Positions 24,082 to 32,380 of a DNA stretch of 48,555 nt are shown piece after piece. The notes under the pieces are model-generated. The model worked only from the letters and a program-made list of their open reading frames with translations. It searched no databases and was not told the DNA's origin. Location of the stretch: contig FR901034.1 in assembly GCA_000438295.1 (NCBI GenBank), positions 1-48,555 of the forward strand. Reading direction: 5' to 3'. Position 1 is the first letter of the stretch. Every line of letters begins with the position of its first letter. The position numbers and the translations under genes were made by a program. The DNA is from Clostridium sp. CAG:451 (lineage in GTDB: Bacteria; Bacillota_I; Bacilli_A; RF39; UBA660).

Positions 24082-24297
24082 TTATTTTGTAAATGGTAAT
24101 AATGCAATTGCACGTGCTCTTTTAATTTCATTAGCTATAACACGTTGATGTTTTGCACAAGCACCTGTAACACGACGAGGTAATATTTTTCCTCTTTCGT
24201 TAATGTATTTTCTTAAAATATCAACATCTTTATAATCAAAAGTTTTTCCTTGACACATTAAGCATACTTTTTTCTTTTTACGATAAAATTCTGCCAT
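24082..24297 (-). CDS. rpsR: 30S ribosomal protein S18
   Basis: A 71-residue small-subunit protein that pairs with S6 on 16S rRNA. It has the zinc-type CLMC motif near the N-terminus, YKDVDILRKYINERGKILPRR and the C-terminal GACAKHQR segment. It is the last gene of the conserved rpsF-ssb-rpsR operon. Confidence 0.96.
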   Translation of the reverse strand: MAEFYRKKKKVCLMCQGKTFDYKDVDILRKYINERGKILPRRVTGACAKHQRVIANEIKRARAIALLPFTK

Positions 24298-24312
24298 AAC
24301 TTAACCTCCTCT

Positions 24313-24834
24313 TTAAAATGGTAATTCGTCATCATTTATCTCGATGTTAGAGCCAAATTCAGTATAAGGATCACTTGATACATTTGTACCTGTAGAAGCT
24401 GATGTAGCACTAAAATCATAAGGAGTAGTAGCATCAGTGGTAGATGGTTGATTATTGAAATTAGAAGGAACTGGTTGACTATTAAAATTTGGTTGGTTAG
24501 ATGATTGAGAATTATCTCTTTTTGTACCAACAAAATCAATATTTTCAACCACAACTTCAGTAACATATCTTCTTTGACCATTTTGATCATCATAGTTTCT
24601 AGTTTGAATTCTACCTTCTACTGCCACTTGACTACCTTGAGATAAATAGTTTTTAACTGTTTCTGCTAGTTTTCTCCAAACAACACAGTTAATAAAGTCT
24701 GCTTCTCTTTCGCCATTTTGATTAGTAAATGAACGATTTACAGCAAGACTAAAGGTTGCTACTGGTGTATTACTGCCAGTATAACGTAACTCAGGGTCTT
24801 TTGTTAATCGACCTATTAATATTACTTTATTCAT
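24313..24834 (-). CDS. ssb: Single-stranded DNA-binding protein
   Basis: A 173-residue SSB. The OB fold covers about 1-110 (MNKVILIGRLTKDPELRY, DFINCVVW, VEGRIQTRNY), followed by a Gln/Asn/Ser/Thr-rich flexible linker and the acidic protein-docking tail ending DDELPF. It lies between rpsF and rpsR, as is usual, so its level is tied to ribosomal protein control. The SD is weak (GAGGTAAC upstream of ATG). Confidence 0.95.
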   Translation of the reverse strand: MNKVILIGRLTKDPELRYTGSNTPVATFSLAVNRSFTNQNGEREADFINCVVWRKLAETVKNYLSQGSQVAVEGRIQTRNYDDQNGQRRYVTEVVVENIDFVGTKRDNSQSSNQPNFNSQPVPSNFNNQPSTTDATTPYDFSATSASTGTNVSSDPYTEFGSNIEINDDELPF

Positions 24835-24848
24835 AGTTACCTCTTTTT

Positions 24849-25136
24849 CTAGTCTTCTTTACGAATAATTAAATGACGTAAAATGTTTTCATTGATTCCA
24901 GCTAAACGATCAAATTCTTTAATAGCTTCATGAGAACCTTCTACTACGAATAAGAAATAATATCCATTTTTATATTTCTTTATTTCATATGCTAATTCTC
25001 TTTGTCCCATAGCTTTTTCTTCAACGATTTTAGCTTCTAAGTTTGTTAAAACCTTTTTTAGACTTTCAGCTTCATTTTTAATAGCAGTTTCCTCTAAATC
25101 TGGTTTTACAATAAACATAATTTCATACTTGTTCAT
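24849..25136 (-). CDS. rpsF: 30S ribosomal protein S6
   Basis: A 95-residue small-subunit protein (MNKYEIMFIVKPDLEE, AYEIKKYKNGYYF, ENILRHLIIRKED). The ATG at 25136 follows a near-perfect AGGAGGTG. An in-frame GTG at 25145 lies within that SD and is rejected. It heads the rpsF-ssb-rpsR operon. The 5' leader holds two tandem hairpins. Confidence 0.95.
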   Translation of the reverse strand: MNKYEIMFIVKPDLEETAIKNEAESLKKVLTNLEAKIVEEKAMGQRELAYEIKKYKNGYYFLFVVEGSHEAIKEFDRLAGINENILRHLIIRKED

Positions 25137-25162
25137 TATTTCCACCTCCTTCTGGACATAAG

Positions 25163-25197
25163 ACCTATTAAATAGGTAAGGAGTATTTTAAATACTC
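25163..25197 (-). promoter_or_regulatory. rpsF leader with two tandem hairpins
   Basis: On the minus-strand transcript GAGTATT/AATACTC (25181-25197) is followed by ACCTAT/ATAGGT (25163-25177), then the SD. The S6:S18 complex represses its operon through a leader RNA in many bacteria. I do not see the CCG bulge of the described motif, so this is a candidate only. Confidence 0.4.
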
Positions 25198-25203
25198 GTT
25201 TGT

Positions 25204-25232
25204 ATTATAACAAAATAAGAAAAGAAAGTCTA
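25204..25232 (-). promoter_or_regulatory. Sigma-A promoter of rpsF operon
   Basis: Minus-strand TAGACT (25227-25232), 17-base spacer, extended -10 TGT-TATAAT (25204-25209). Confidence 0.65.
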
Positions 25233-25283
25233 CTTAATTTTGCACAATATGTGATTTTTCTAAATTAAATAATTTTTCTTTTA

Positions 25284-26384
25284 TTAATTATTAAATCTAA
25301 AGTGACAAATATCTCCATCTTGCATTAGATAATCTTTTCCTTCTATTCTAGCTTTTCCTGCTTCCCTAGTCTTTAACTCACTACCGTATTCCATTAAATC
25401 ATCATAACTAATAACTTCAGCTTTGATAAATCCCTTTTCAAAGTCTGTATGGATAATACCTGCACACTTCTTAGCATTCATACCTTTCTTAAAAGTCCAA
25501 GCCCTTACTTCATCTTTACCTACAGTAAAATATGTCGCCAATCCTAATAAATCATAAGTAGCAGAAATTAATTGCTCTAGTCCACTATTTTCCATTCCCA
25601 AAGCTTCTAACATATCTTTTTTATCTGTATCACTTAATTCACTTAGTTCTTCTTCAATCTTAGCACATAAAACAACTACAGAAGCATTTTCTTTCTTTGC
25701 ATACTCTTTAACTTCTTTCACATAGGAATTATCTTCTAGACCTATCATACTTTCATCTATATTAGCTACATATATAATAGGTTTTATTGTTAAGAAATTA
25801 TAAGATTTTAGTATTTTTAATTCATCATCTTTAAAGTCTATATGTCTTACTGGTTGATTTTCTTCAAGAGTAGTCTTTATTTTCTCTAATAATTCATATT
25901 CTAACTTTTCTTGTTTATCCTTACTCATTAAAGCTCTTTTACTAATTTTTCCTAAACGATTAGTAACCATTTCCAAGTCACTAATAATAAGCTCTAGATT
26001 AATAGTTTCTAAATCTCTTATTGGATCAACATTACCATCTACATGAATTATTTTCCCATTATCAAAACATCTAACTACTTCTACTATAGCATCAGTTTCT
26101 CTTATATGTGATAAAAATTTATTTCCTAATCCTTCTCCTTTACTAGCTCCTCTAACAAGACCTGCAATATCTGTAAATTCATAACTAGTAGGAATGGTCT
26201 TCTTAGGTTCATACATTTCTGTTAGCCTATCAAGACGAACATCTTTAACATTAACTACTCCCACATTAGGATCAATCGTTGCAAATGGATAATTTTCTGC
26301 TAAAATATGTTGATTAGTAATAGCATTAAATAATGTACTCTTCCCTACATTTGGTAATCCTATAATACCTGCTTTTAAACTCAT
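25284..26384 (-). CDS. ychF: Ribosome-binding ATPase YchF (OLA1 family)
   Basis: A 366-residue Obg-family P-loop protein. G1 is GLPNVGKST, the switch region contains YPFATIDPN, and the Walker B is DIAGLVRGAS. The nucleotide-specificity motif reads NIDE instead of NKxD, which is why YchF prefers ATP. A coiled coil precedes a C-terminal TGS-like domain (FTVGKDEVRAWTF, GDICHFRFNN). The ATG at 26384 follows AAGGAG; the longer frame to 26402 is rejected. Bacillus yyaF occupies the same place upstream of rpsF. Confidence 0.95.
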   Translation of the reverse strand: MSLKAGIIGLPNVGKSTLFNAITNQHILAENYPFATIDPNVGVVNVKDVRLDRLTEMYEPKKTIPTSYEFTDIAGLVRGASKGEGLGNKFLSHIRETDAIVEVVRCFDNGKIIHVDGNVDPIRDLETINLELIISDLEMVTNRLGKISKRALMSKDKQEKLEYELLEKIKTTLEENQPVRHIDFKDDELKILKSYNFLTIKPIIYVANIDESMIGLEDNSYVKEVKEYAKKENASVVVLCAKIEEELSELSDTDKKDMLEALGMENSGLEQLISATYDLLGLATYFTVGKDEVRAWTFKKGMNAKKCAGIIHTDFEKGFIKAEVISYDDLMEYGSELKTREAGKARIEGKDYLMQDGDICHFRFNN

Positions 26385-26410
26385 AAATAAAACTCCTTCC
26401 AAAATAAAAA

Positions 26411-26428
26411 GAAAATAATATAATTTTC
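26411..26428 (-). terminator. Terminator of the abgT operon
   Basis: GAAAAT/ATTTTC (26411-26416 and 26423-26428) then TTTTTATTTT on the minus strand, between abgT and ychF. Confidence 0.5.
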
Positions 26429-26465
26429 TTTCTTATTTTAATCTAATTAAGACAAATTGTCAAAA

Positions 26466-28061
26466 CTATAATGTTGGATAAACTCCTGGACCTATTGGTA
26501 AACCTATTAAATACCAACCTATTGTTAATAAAATCCAAGAAATTGAAATTATTGTAAAGTATGGCATAACATATGCTATTGCTTGATGAATAGTTATTGG
26601 TTTTGACTTATCTTTATTATATATATTTAAGTACCCTATATATATGGCAAAAGCTGCTAATAACGGAGTAATACCTGCAGTCATTGAATCACCTGCTCTT
26701 AGAATAAACTGAGCAAATTGTGGTGAAATATTAGCTTGCATCATAGCTGGTACCATAACTGGTGCAAAGATTTGCCATTTACTAGATGGTGTTGTAACAA
26801 ATATATTAGCTATAGCTATTAATACTAAGGAAATAATTATAAGTGGTAATGCACTAAAGGAAACACTTCCTAAGATATTAGCACCCCAAGTAGCTATTAT
26901 TGTTCCAATGTTAGTCTCTCTAAAAATAGAAATAAACTGACTTGCTACAAATAGTAGCATAACCATCTCTGCACTTGATGTAAACATTTTTTCACAACCA
27001 TATATTAAGTCTTTATCATTCTTTATTGACTTTGCCCCTACTCCATAAGCGATACTTGTAAGAATAAATAATAAACTTATCATATAGGTAAATCCATCTT
27101 GGAAATAGGAATTAGCACCAAATAATTGACCTAAATAAGTATCTTCACTCATATCTAGTAACATACCACTAGATGGTAAATTAGGTATTATCATATAAAT
27201 AAAAGCTATTATAACTACTATTGCTGTAATTAAGGCATACTTAAGTCCTGATTTTTCTTTCTTTTCTTTGGCAATTCTTTCTTGTTCTATTTCTTCTTCA
27301 TCTACTACTGTTAACTCTTCTGTTTTAACATTTTCTTGATTATCTTTATATTTACCTAATCTCTTAACTATTATACTTTCTACAATTACAGTTCCAATAA
27401 TTGAAAGTAAAACTGAAAAAGCAATTATTATAATTAAGTTGGATGTTAAACTAATATGAGTACTTTTGTCTATTAATCTAGCCGCTGATGTTGTGTAAGG
27501 AATTAAATTAACTTCCATTGAACCTACAAATAAACTTATAGCTGAACCAAAACTAACTCCACAAAAAGCTGCTACTATTCCTGCAAATGGATTTCTGTTA
27601 TTTGCTTGAAATATTATTGCTGATAAAGGTATTAATAAGACATAACCTATATCATTTATTAAAGAAGAGATAGTTGCTAGAAAAATAATAATAAACGTAA
27701 CTATTCTCTTATCCATTTTCTTTATTTTTCTTGAAATAAATGTATCAAGAAAACCAGTTGATGATGATACACCTAGTCCAATTAAAGTAAGCATCAACAT
27801 TCCAAATGGAGCAAATGATAAAAAATTGCGTAATGCATTACTAAAAATAAATTTCATCCCATCAAAAGTCAACATATTTTTTACTGCAACTAAAACACTT
27901 TCCAATTCATAATTAGAAGTATTAACTTTACTATAAGTTCCTTGCATTTGCAAAGCTGATAAAATAGCACTTGCTAATATTGTCATTATAGTCAAAAAAA
28001 TAAAAACTGTAATAGGATGAAAATAAAATTTCTTAAGTTTCAGTTTTTTCTTGTCCTTCAT
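26466..28061 (-). CDS. AbgT-family transporter
   Basis: A 531-residue membrane protein with about a dozen predicted helices and a charged cytoplasmic loop near 240-270. Family features include NDIGYVLLIPLSA, FGSAISLFVGS, FVTTPSSKWQIFAPVMVPA and AGDSMTAGITPL. Characterised members import p-aminobenzoyl-glutamate (E. coli AbgT) or export sulfonamides and folate-related compounds (MtrF, YdaH). Substrate here is not determinable. It overlaps DUF951 by 29 bases and closes the par-mscS operon, a position not occupied by this family in Bacillus. Confidence 0.85.
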   Translation of the reverse strand: MKDKKKLKLKKFYFHPITVFIFLTIMTILASAILSALQMQGTYSKVNTSNYELESVLVAVKNMLTFDGMKFIFSNALRNFLSFAPFGMLMLTLIGLGVSSSTGFLDTFISRKIKKMDKRIVTFIIIFLATISSLINDIGYVLLIPLSAIIFQANNRNPFAGIVAAFCGVSFGSAISLFVGSMEVNLIPYTTSAARLIDKSTHISLTSNLIIIIAFSVLLSIIGTVIVESIIVKRLGKYKDNQENVKTEELTVVDEEEIEQERIAKEKKEKSGLKYALITAIVVIIAFIYMIIPNLPSSGMLLDMSEDTYLGQLFGANSYFQDGFTYMISLLFILTSIAYGVGAKSIKNDKDLIYGCEKMFTSSAEMVMLLFVASQFISIFRETNIGTIIATWGANILGSVSFSALPLIIISLVLIAIANIFVTTPSSKWQIFAPVMVPAMMQANISPQFAQFILRAGDSMTAGITPLLAAFAIYIGYLNIYNKDKSKPITIHQAIAYVMPYFTIISISWILLTIGWYLIGLPIGPGVYPTL

Positions 28062-28248
28062 ATAACTCCTCTTTTACTTTCTTAATCTTTTTATTTAATT
28101 CAATTCTTGGAATTAATACTGTTCTACCACAATTACAACACTTAAGTTTAATATCAACTCCAAGACGTACTACTTCCCATTCATTAGTTCCACAGGGGTG
28201 TCCTTTTTTTAGAATTAAATGAGTTCCTACTTGATAATTATTATTCAT
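28033..28248 (-). CDS. yyzM: DUF951 small zinc-ribbon-like protein (YyzM-like)
   Basis: A 71-residue soluble protein of the DUF951 family: VGTHLILKKGHPCGTNEWEV, then IKLKCCNCGRTVLIPR and a lysine-rich tail. The cysteines (PCG and CCNC) suggest metal or nucleic-acid binding. Function unknown. It is conserved beside parB and ychF in Bacilli (yyzM in Bacillus), matching its site here. The start overlaps the mscS stop by eight bases. Confidence 0.82.
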   Translation of the reverse strand: MNNNYQVGTHLILKKGHPCGTNEWEVVRLGVDIKLKCCNCGRTVLIPRIELNKKIKKVKEELYEGQEKTET

Positions 28249-29044
28249 TATGCACCTCTACTTGTGGATATGGTATCTTAATTCCTGCTTCATCTAAAGC
28301 TAGTTTAAAGTCTTTTTTCATCTTTCTTTCAACAGCAAAGTTTTTATTAGACCTAGTTTTTAAAACAATTCTATAAACAACTGCTGAATCATTTAATTTT
28401 TCTACTCCCCATAACTCACACTTACCTTTTAGATTATCGTAAGTCTTATTAATTTTTTCCATAGTAGCATTTATAACTTTTTCCACTTCATTTAAGTCAC
28501 TTTCGTAACTTACTGATATATCTACTACCGCTAAAGAAGGATTCAAACTATAATTAATTACTTCATTTATAGTATGATTAGAAATAATCTTAACTGCTCC
28601 TTTATAGTCTTTTATTCTAGTGGTTTTAAGTCCCATAGAAATAACGTCTCCTCTAAATCCATTAATAGATACATTATCTCCTATTTCAAATTGATCTTCT
28701 AAAAGAATAGCAAGTCCTGCTAAAAAGTCTTTTGCAACATCTTGAAATGCTAAAGAAAGGACAGCAGTAGCAATACCAATTCCAGCAAATATTTTACTAA
28801 CATCTACATGATATAATGAGAGAATAGATAACATTGTTATAATAATTATTAAATATTTAACAAAATTTACAATAATGCTCTTTGATGTTTCTAGTTTTCG
28901 ACGATGCTTTGATGATACATTATTCTTAATTAAAGCTTGTTGTAAGATAAAATTTAATATTCTATAAATAATATATGCTACAGCAATATAAATAATTGGT
29001 TTTAAAATATATAAGAAAATTTCTGAATCTAAAAATTCTTTCAC
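28241..29044 (-). CDS. MscS-family mechanosensitive channel
   Basis: A 267-residue small-conductance channel. Three N-terminal membrane helices lie within about 10-100, with the pore-lining helix in FAGIGIATAVLSLAFQ. The MscS beta domain follows (DQFEIGDNVSINGFRG), then the alpha/beta vestibule. It relieves turgor on osmotic downshift. The start is GTG at 29044 after GGAAGTGATATA. It follows parB by 20 bases, so it is part of the parAB transcript; a mechanosensitive channel gene at this site is common in Bacilli. Confidence 0.9.
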   Translation of the reverse strand: MKEFLDSEIFLYILKPIIYIAVAYIIYRILNFILQQALIKNNVSSKHRRKLETSKSIIVNFVKYLIIIITMLSILSLYHVDVSKIFAGIGIATAVLSLAFQDVAKDFLAGLAILLEDQFEIGDNVSINGFRGDVISMGLKTTRIKDYKGAVKIISNHTINEVINYSLNPSLAVVDISVSYESDLNEVEKVINATMEKINKTYDNLKGKCELWGVEKLNDSAVVYRIVLKTRSNKNFAVERKMKKDFKLALDEAGIKIPYPQVEVHNE

Positions 29045-29064
29045 TATATCACTTCCTTTTACTA

Positions 29065-29946
29065 TTATTTATCTAATTGCATAATTTCAAGTATTCTTGT
29101 TAAATCTGCTGCATTTTCAAATTTAATTTCTATTTTGTTTTTCCTGATTTTTACTCTTGTTCCTAACTTATCACACAAAGTACTTGCTATATAACTATAT
29201 TCTGAATCACTTGCTTCTCTTCTTCTAATTTCTTTTTTTCTATGAAAATCCACTGGTGAATTAGTCATATCTTCTAGTTGTCTAACACTAAGTTTTTTAA
29301 CTACTACATCATTAGCTAGTTTCTTTATTTGTTCTTTATCATCTAATTTACTTAGTATTCTAGCATGTCCCATAGATATTTCTTTTGTAATTATCATATC
29401 TTTTACTTCTTCTGGTAAAGTCAATAATCCCATCATATTAGTAACATGACTACGACTTTTCCCTACTTTTTTAGATAGCTCTTCTTGAGTTAAGTTCAAT
29501 TCTTGTTGCAATCTCTTATAAGCCATAGCTTCTTCCATAGCATTTAAATCTTCTCTTTGAAGGTTTTCAAGTAATGCTATTTCCATCATTTGTTCATCAG
29601 TTAAATCTTTTACAATAGCTGGTATTTTATCAAGTCCTGCCATTCTACTAGCAAGTACTCTTCTTTCTCCTGCTACTATTTCATATCCTTTTATACTTTT
29701 CTTAGCTATAATTGGTTGAAAAACTCCATGTTCTTTAATTGAATTAGATAACTCTTGTAAAGCTTCTTCATCAAATGTTTTTCTCGGTTGATAAGGATTA
29801 CTACGCAATTGGTCTAAATCTAAATCAACAATTTCATTTTTAGGGGTAGATTCTATAATTTTTTCTTCCACTTTATTTATATCTATTTGCTCTGTATTGA
29901 ATAACTCTTCTAATCCTTTTCCTAAGGCTCTTCTTTTAGTTTCCAT
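29065..29946 (-). CDS. parB: Chromosome-partitioning protein ParB/Spo0J
   Basis: A 293-residue CTP-dependent DNA clamp that loads at parS and spreads. The N-terminal ParA-activating basic stretch is KRRALGKGLEELF. The CTP-binding boxes are GERRVLASRMAG and ENLQREDLNAMEEA. The helix-turn-helix for parS lies in LSKKVGKSRSHVTNMMGLL, and the C-terminal dimerisation domain closes the protein. The ATG at 29946 overlaps the 3' end of parA. A matching parS-like site is at 48523-48538. In sporulating Bacilli ParB/Spo0J also links segregation with sporulation onset. Confidence 0.95.
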   Translation of the reverse strand: METKRRALGKGLEELFNTEQIDINKVEEKIIESTPKNEIVDLDLDQLRSNPYQPRKTFDEEALQELSNSIKEHGVFQPIIAKKSIKGYEIVAGERRVLASRMAGLDKIPAIVKDLTDEQMMEIALLENLQREDLNAMEEAMAYKRLQQELNLTQEELSKKVGKSRSHVTNMMGLLTLPEEVKDMIITKEISMGHARILSKLDDKEQIKKLANDVVVKKLSVRQLEDMTNSPVDFHRKKEIRRREASDSEYSYIASTLCDKLGTRVKIRKNKIEIKFENAADLTRILEIMQLDK

Positions 29947-30721
29947 TACGATCAATCACTTCCTTCGCTAAATTTAAATAAGCTTCGCTTCCCTTACTTT
30001 TAGGGTCATATACTATTATTGGTTCACCATGACTTGGTGCTTCTGTTAATCTTATTAGTCTTGGAATAATAGTATTATAAACTTTTTCTTTAAAGAATTT
30101 TCTTATATCTTCTACAACCTCAAATCCTAGATTAGTTCTAGAGTCTAGCATAGTTAGTAAAACTCCTTCTATATCTAAATTAGGATTTAATTGTTTTTGT
30201 GCAAGTCTTATAGTATTTAGTAACTGCATAATTCCTTCTAAGGCAAAGAATTCACATTGAACTGGGATAATCACTGAATCACTAGCAGTTAAAGCATTTG
30301 TTGTAATAAGTCCTAAAGATGGAGGACAATCAATAATGATAAAATCAAAATTATCTTTTATATCTTCCAAATGTTGTTTTAATTGAGCCCCTTTTGCAAA
30401 TCCAGGTTCTTGTTGACTCTTTTCTAATAGTTCAATATCAAGTCCTGCTAGATTTATAGTGGCTGGTAAAACATATAACTGTTTATATTTAGTCTTTATC
30501 ATAGCTTCCACACAAGTACATCTTCCTGTTAATACATCATAAATACTATTATTTATATCTCCTTTATTTATTCCAACTCCAGTTGTTGTATTTCCCTGTG
30601 GATCCAAATCAATTAATAAAACCCTTTTTCCTAGATATGCAAGAGAAGCAGATAAATTAATACTAGTAGTAGTCTTTCCTACTCCTCCCTTTTGATTTAC
30701 TAATGATATGACTTTTCCCAT
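29936..30721 (-). CDS. parA: Chromosome-partitioning ATPase ParA/Soj
   Basis: A 261-residue deviant Walker ATPase. It begins MGKVISLVNQ, with deviant Walker A KGGVGKTTTS (11-20), DLDPQGNTTTG and Walker B FIIIDCPPSLG. There is no N-terminal HTH, so this is the chromosomal Soj type. Soj also modulates DnaA in Bacillus. ATG at 30721 is preferred over the GTG three codons upstream. It is separated from noc by a terminator and driven by its own promoter. Confidence 0.95.
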   Translation of the reverse strand: MGKVISLVNQKGGVGKTTTSINLSASLAYLGKRVLLIDLDPQGNTTTGVGINKGDINNSIYDVLTGRCTCVEAMIKTKYKQLYVLPATINLAGLDIELLEKSQQEPGFAKGAQLKQHLEDIKDNFDFIIIDCPPSLGLITTNALTASDSVIIPVQCEFFALEGIMQLLNTIRLAQKQLNPNLDIEGVLLTMLDSRTNLGFEVVEDIRKFFKEKVYNTIIPRLIRLTEAPSHGEPIIVYDPKSKGSEAYLNLAKEVIDRNGN

Positions 30722-30755
30722 TTTTATCACTCGCTTCTTTTCATAACTCTATTTA

Positions 30756-30784
30756 ATTGTATCAGAAATAGCTTATTATGAAAA
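30756..30784 (-). promoter_or_regulatory. Sigma-A promoter of parAB operon
   Basis: Minus-strand TTTTCA (30779-30784), 17-base spacer, extended -10 TGA-TACAAT (30756-30761). Confidence 0.5.
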
Positions 30785-30800
30785 TAATTTTTAGGAAAAA

Positions 30801-30818
30801 AAGTAGATTTCTCTACTT
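30801..30818 (-). terminator. Terminator of noc
   Basis: AAGTAGA-GAAA-TCTACTT (30801-30818) followed by TTTTT on the minus strand, directly after the noc stop. Confidence 0.75.
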
Positions 30819-30821
30819 TAA

Positions 30822-32297
30822 CTATTCTTCATTTTTGGCTATCTTAATAACTATTTGATAATTCTTTTCAAAGTTCATTTCTTCACTTTCTACTTTAAAT
30901 CCTGATTGTTCTATTCTTTTAACAGCATCACGCACTACATCTAAACAATCATTAAAATCAAGTTTTGGTACTTCTTGTCCTTCTTCAATCTTCTTACCCA
31001 TTATTTTTTCTACATCATCAGAGAAAATTGGATTATGAGCAAACGGATTGTTATATGTATCTAGATATGGTACTTCATTCTTTTCTTCTACTTGATTCTC
31101 TCCTCTATTTACATTTAATAAACTATCAGGAGTCGGTGTATTATTAGTTGGAGTAACACTAGATGATAATAAAGCATCAAGAGCTGATTGATTATTGTTA
31201 GAAGGCATAGAAGCCTGAGAAGTTTGTCCACCACTTACGCTAGAATCATCTGAATCCGGTTGAAAGAATTTAAAATTACTATTCATACTTTGTTCAGGTT
31301 GAACATCACCAGTTGGATTTACTTTTAATAAGCTATCCATATCCATAGATGGTTTCTCTTCCTTAACATTAATATCTTGAGCATTATTTCTAAGTTCATC
31401 TAAATTAAGTTCTGAACTAGCTGTACTCTTTAATAATGGATCTTGTATATCAGCTATTTTCTCATCTCCATAATCTATAAATTTAGGAGGTGTACTATAA
31501 TCAATATCTATATCACTATTATTAGGCATTGAGGTATTAATAGAAGGATTAGAAGAAGGTACTACTTTAGCAGAATTATTATTATCTAAGTTTAGATTTG
31601 GTAAACTTGGAACGTTAACACTAGTATTTTCATTTACTGATACTGGTTCTCTATTTAATAATTTTTCTATATCTGCTGTAGCAATTTTTTCCTTAGGTTT
31701 AGGATTAATCTCCTCTTCTAATTCTCTAACTGTCATTTTATTAGCTATTATTTTGTTAAGTAATTGTTTTTGTTTTTCTTGGTTATCTACTGCTAATAAA
31801 GCTCTAGCATGACGTTCTGATATCTTTTCTTTTAGTAAAGCATCTTGAACATCATCAGATAAAGATAATAGTCTTAATTTATTAGCAACAGCACTCTGAC
31901 TTTTACCCATAGTTTTAGCTAATTCCTCTTGAGTCATCTGGTCTAACTCTAAGATTTTTTGATAAGTTCTAGCTTCTTCTATTGGATTTAGATTCTTTCT
32001 TTGTAAATTTTCAAGTAGAGCTACTTTACTACTTTCTTTATCATCTAAATTACGAACAATAGCTGGTATTTTAGTAAGTCCTGCTAAAGCACTTGCTTTA
32101 TATCTACGTTCTCCTGCAATAATTTCATATTTGTTTCCTATATTACGAACAATTATAGGTTGAATCACCCCATGTTCTTTGATAGAAACAGCTAATTCTT
32201 TTAAGGCTCTTTCATCAAATACTTGTCTTGGTTGAAATCTATTTGGAATTATATCATCTAAGTATAAATATACAACTTCATTTTCATTATTCTGCAT
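30822..32297 (-). CDS. noc: Noc-like ParB-family protein with long disordered insert
   Basis: A 491-residue ParB paralogue. Residues 1-200 are a clear Noc/ParB N-domain and DNA-binding domain: IIPNRFQPRQVF, CTP box GERRYKASALAG (62-73), ENLQRKNLNP and the HTH GKSQSAVANKLRLL. Residues about 200-428 are low-complexity Asn/Ser/Pro/Asp, and 428-491 form a folded C-terminal domain. Bacillus Noc is about 280 residues and starts with an amphipathic membrane-binding helix. This protein starts MQNNENEV and lacks that helix. Order noc-parA-parB downstream of rsmG is as in Bacillus, which supports the name. Its nucleoid-occlusion role is inferred. Confidence 0.82.
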   Translation of the reverse strand: MQNNENEVVYLYLDDIIPNRFQPRQVFDERALKELAVSIKEHGVIQPIIVRNIGNKYEIIAGERRYKASALAGLTKIPAIVRNLDDKESSKVALLENLQRKNLNPIEEARTYQKILELDQMTQEELAKTMGKSQSAVANKLRLLSLSDDVQDALLKEKISERHARALLAVDNQEKQKQLLNKIIANKMTVRELEEEINPKPKEKIATADIEKLLNREPVSVNENTSVNVPSLPNLNLDNNNSAKVVPSSNPSINTSMPNNSDIDIDYSTPPKFIDYGDEKIADIQDPLLKSTASSELNLDELRNNAQDINVKEEKPSMDMDSLLKVNPTGDVQPEQSMNSNFKFFQPDSDDSSVSGGQTSQASMPSNNNQSALDALLSSSVTPTNNTPTPDSLLNVNRGENQVEEKNEVPYLDTYNNPFAHNPIFSDDVEKIMGKKIEEGQEVPKLDFNDCLDVVRDAVKRIEQSGFKVESEEMNFEKNYQIVIKIAKNEE

Positions 32298-32356
32298 TAC
32301 TATCCCTCACTTTATTCTTTCTAATCTTCCTATGATATCATTATAACATCAAAAGA

Positions 32357-32380
32357 GTAATTAATCTAGCAATTAATTAC
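32357..32380 (-). terminator. Terminator of rsmG
   Basis: A 9-bp AT-rich stem GTAATTAAT/ATTAATTAC (32357-32365 and 32372-32380) followed by TCTTTT on the minus strand, overlapping the rsmG stop. A noc promoter-like TATAAT follows within 25 bases. Confidence 0.55.

Noticed and set aside
24336..24593. A Leu/Ile-rich open frame overlapping ssb
   Set aside because: It is an out-of-frame reading of the ssb linker repeats, with no SD.
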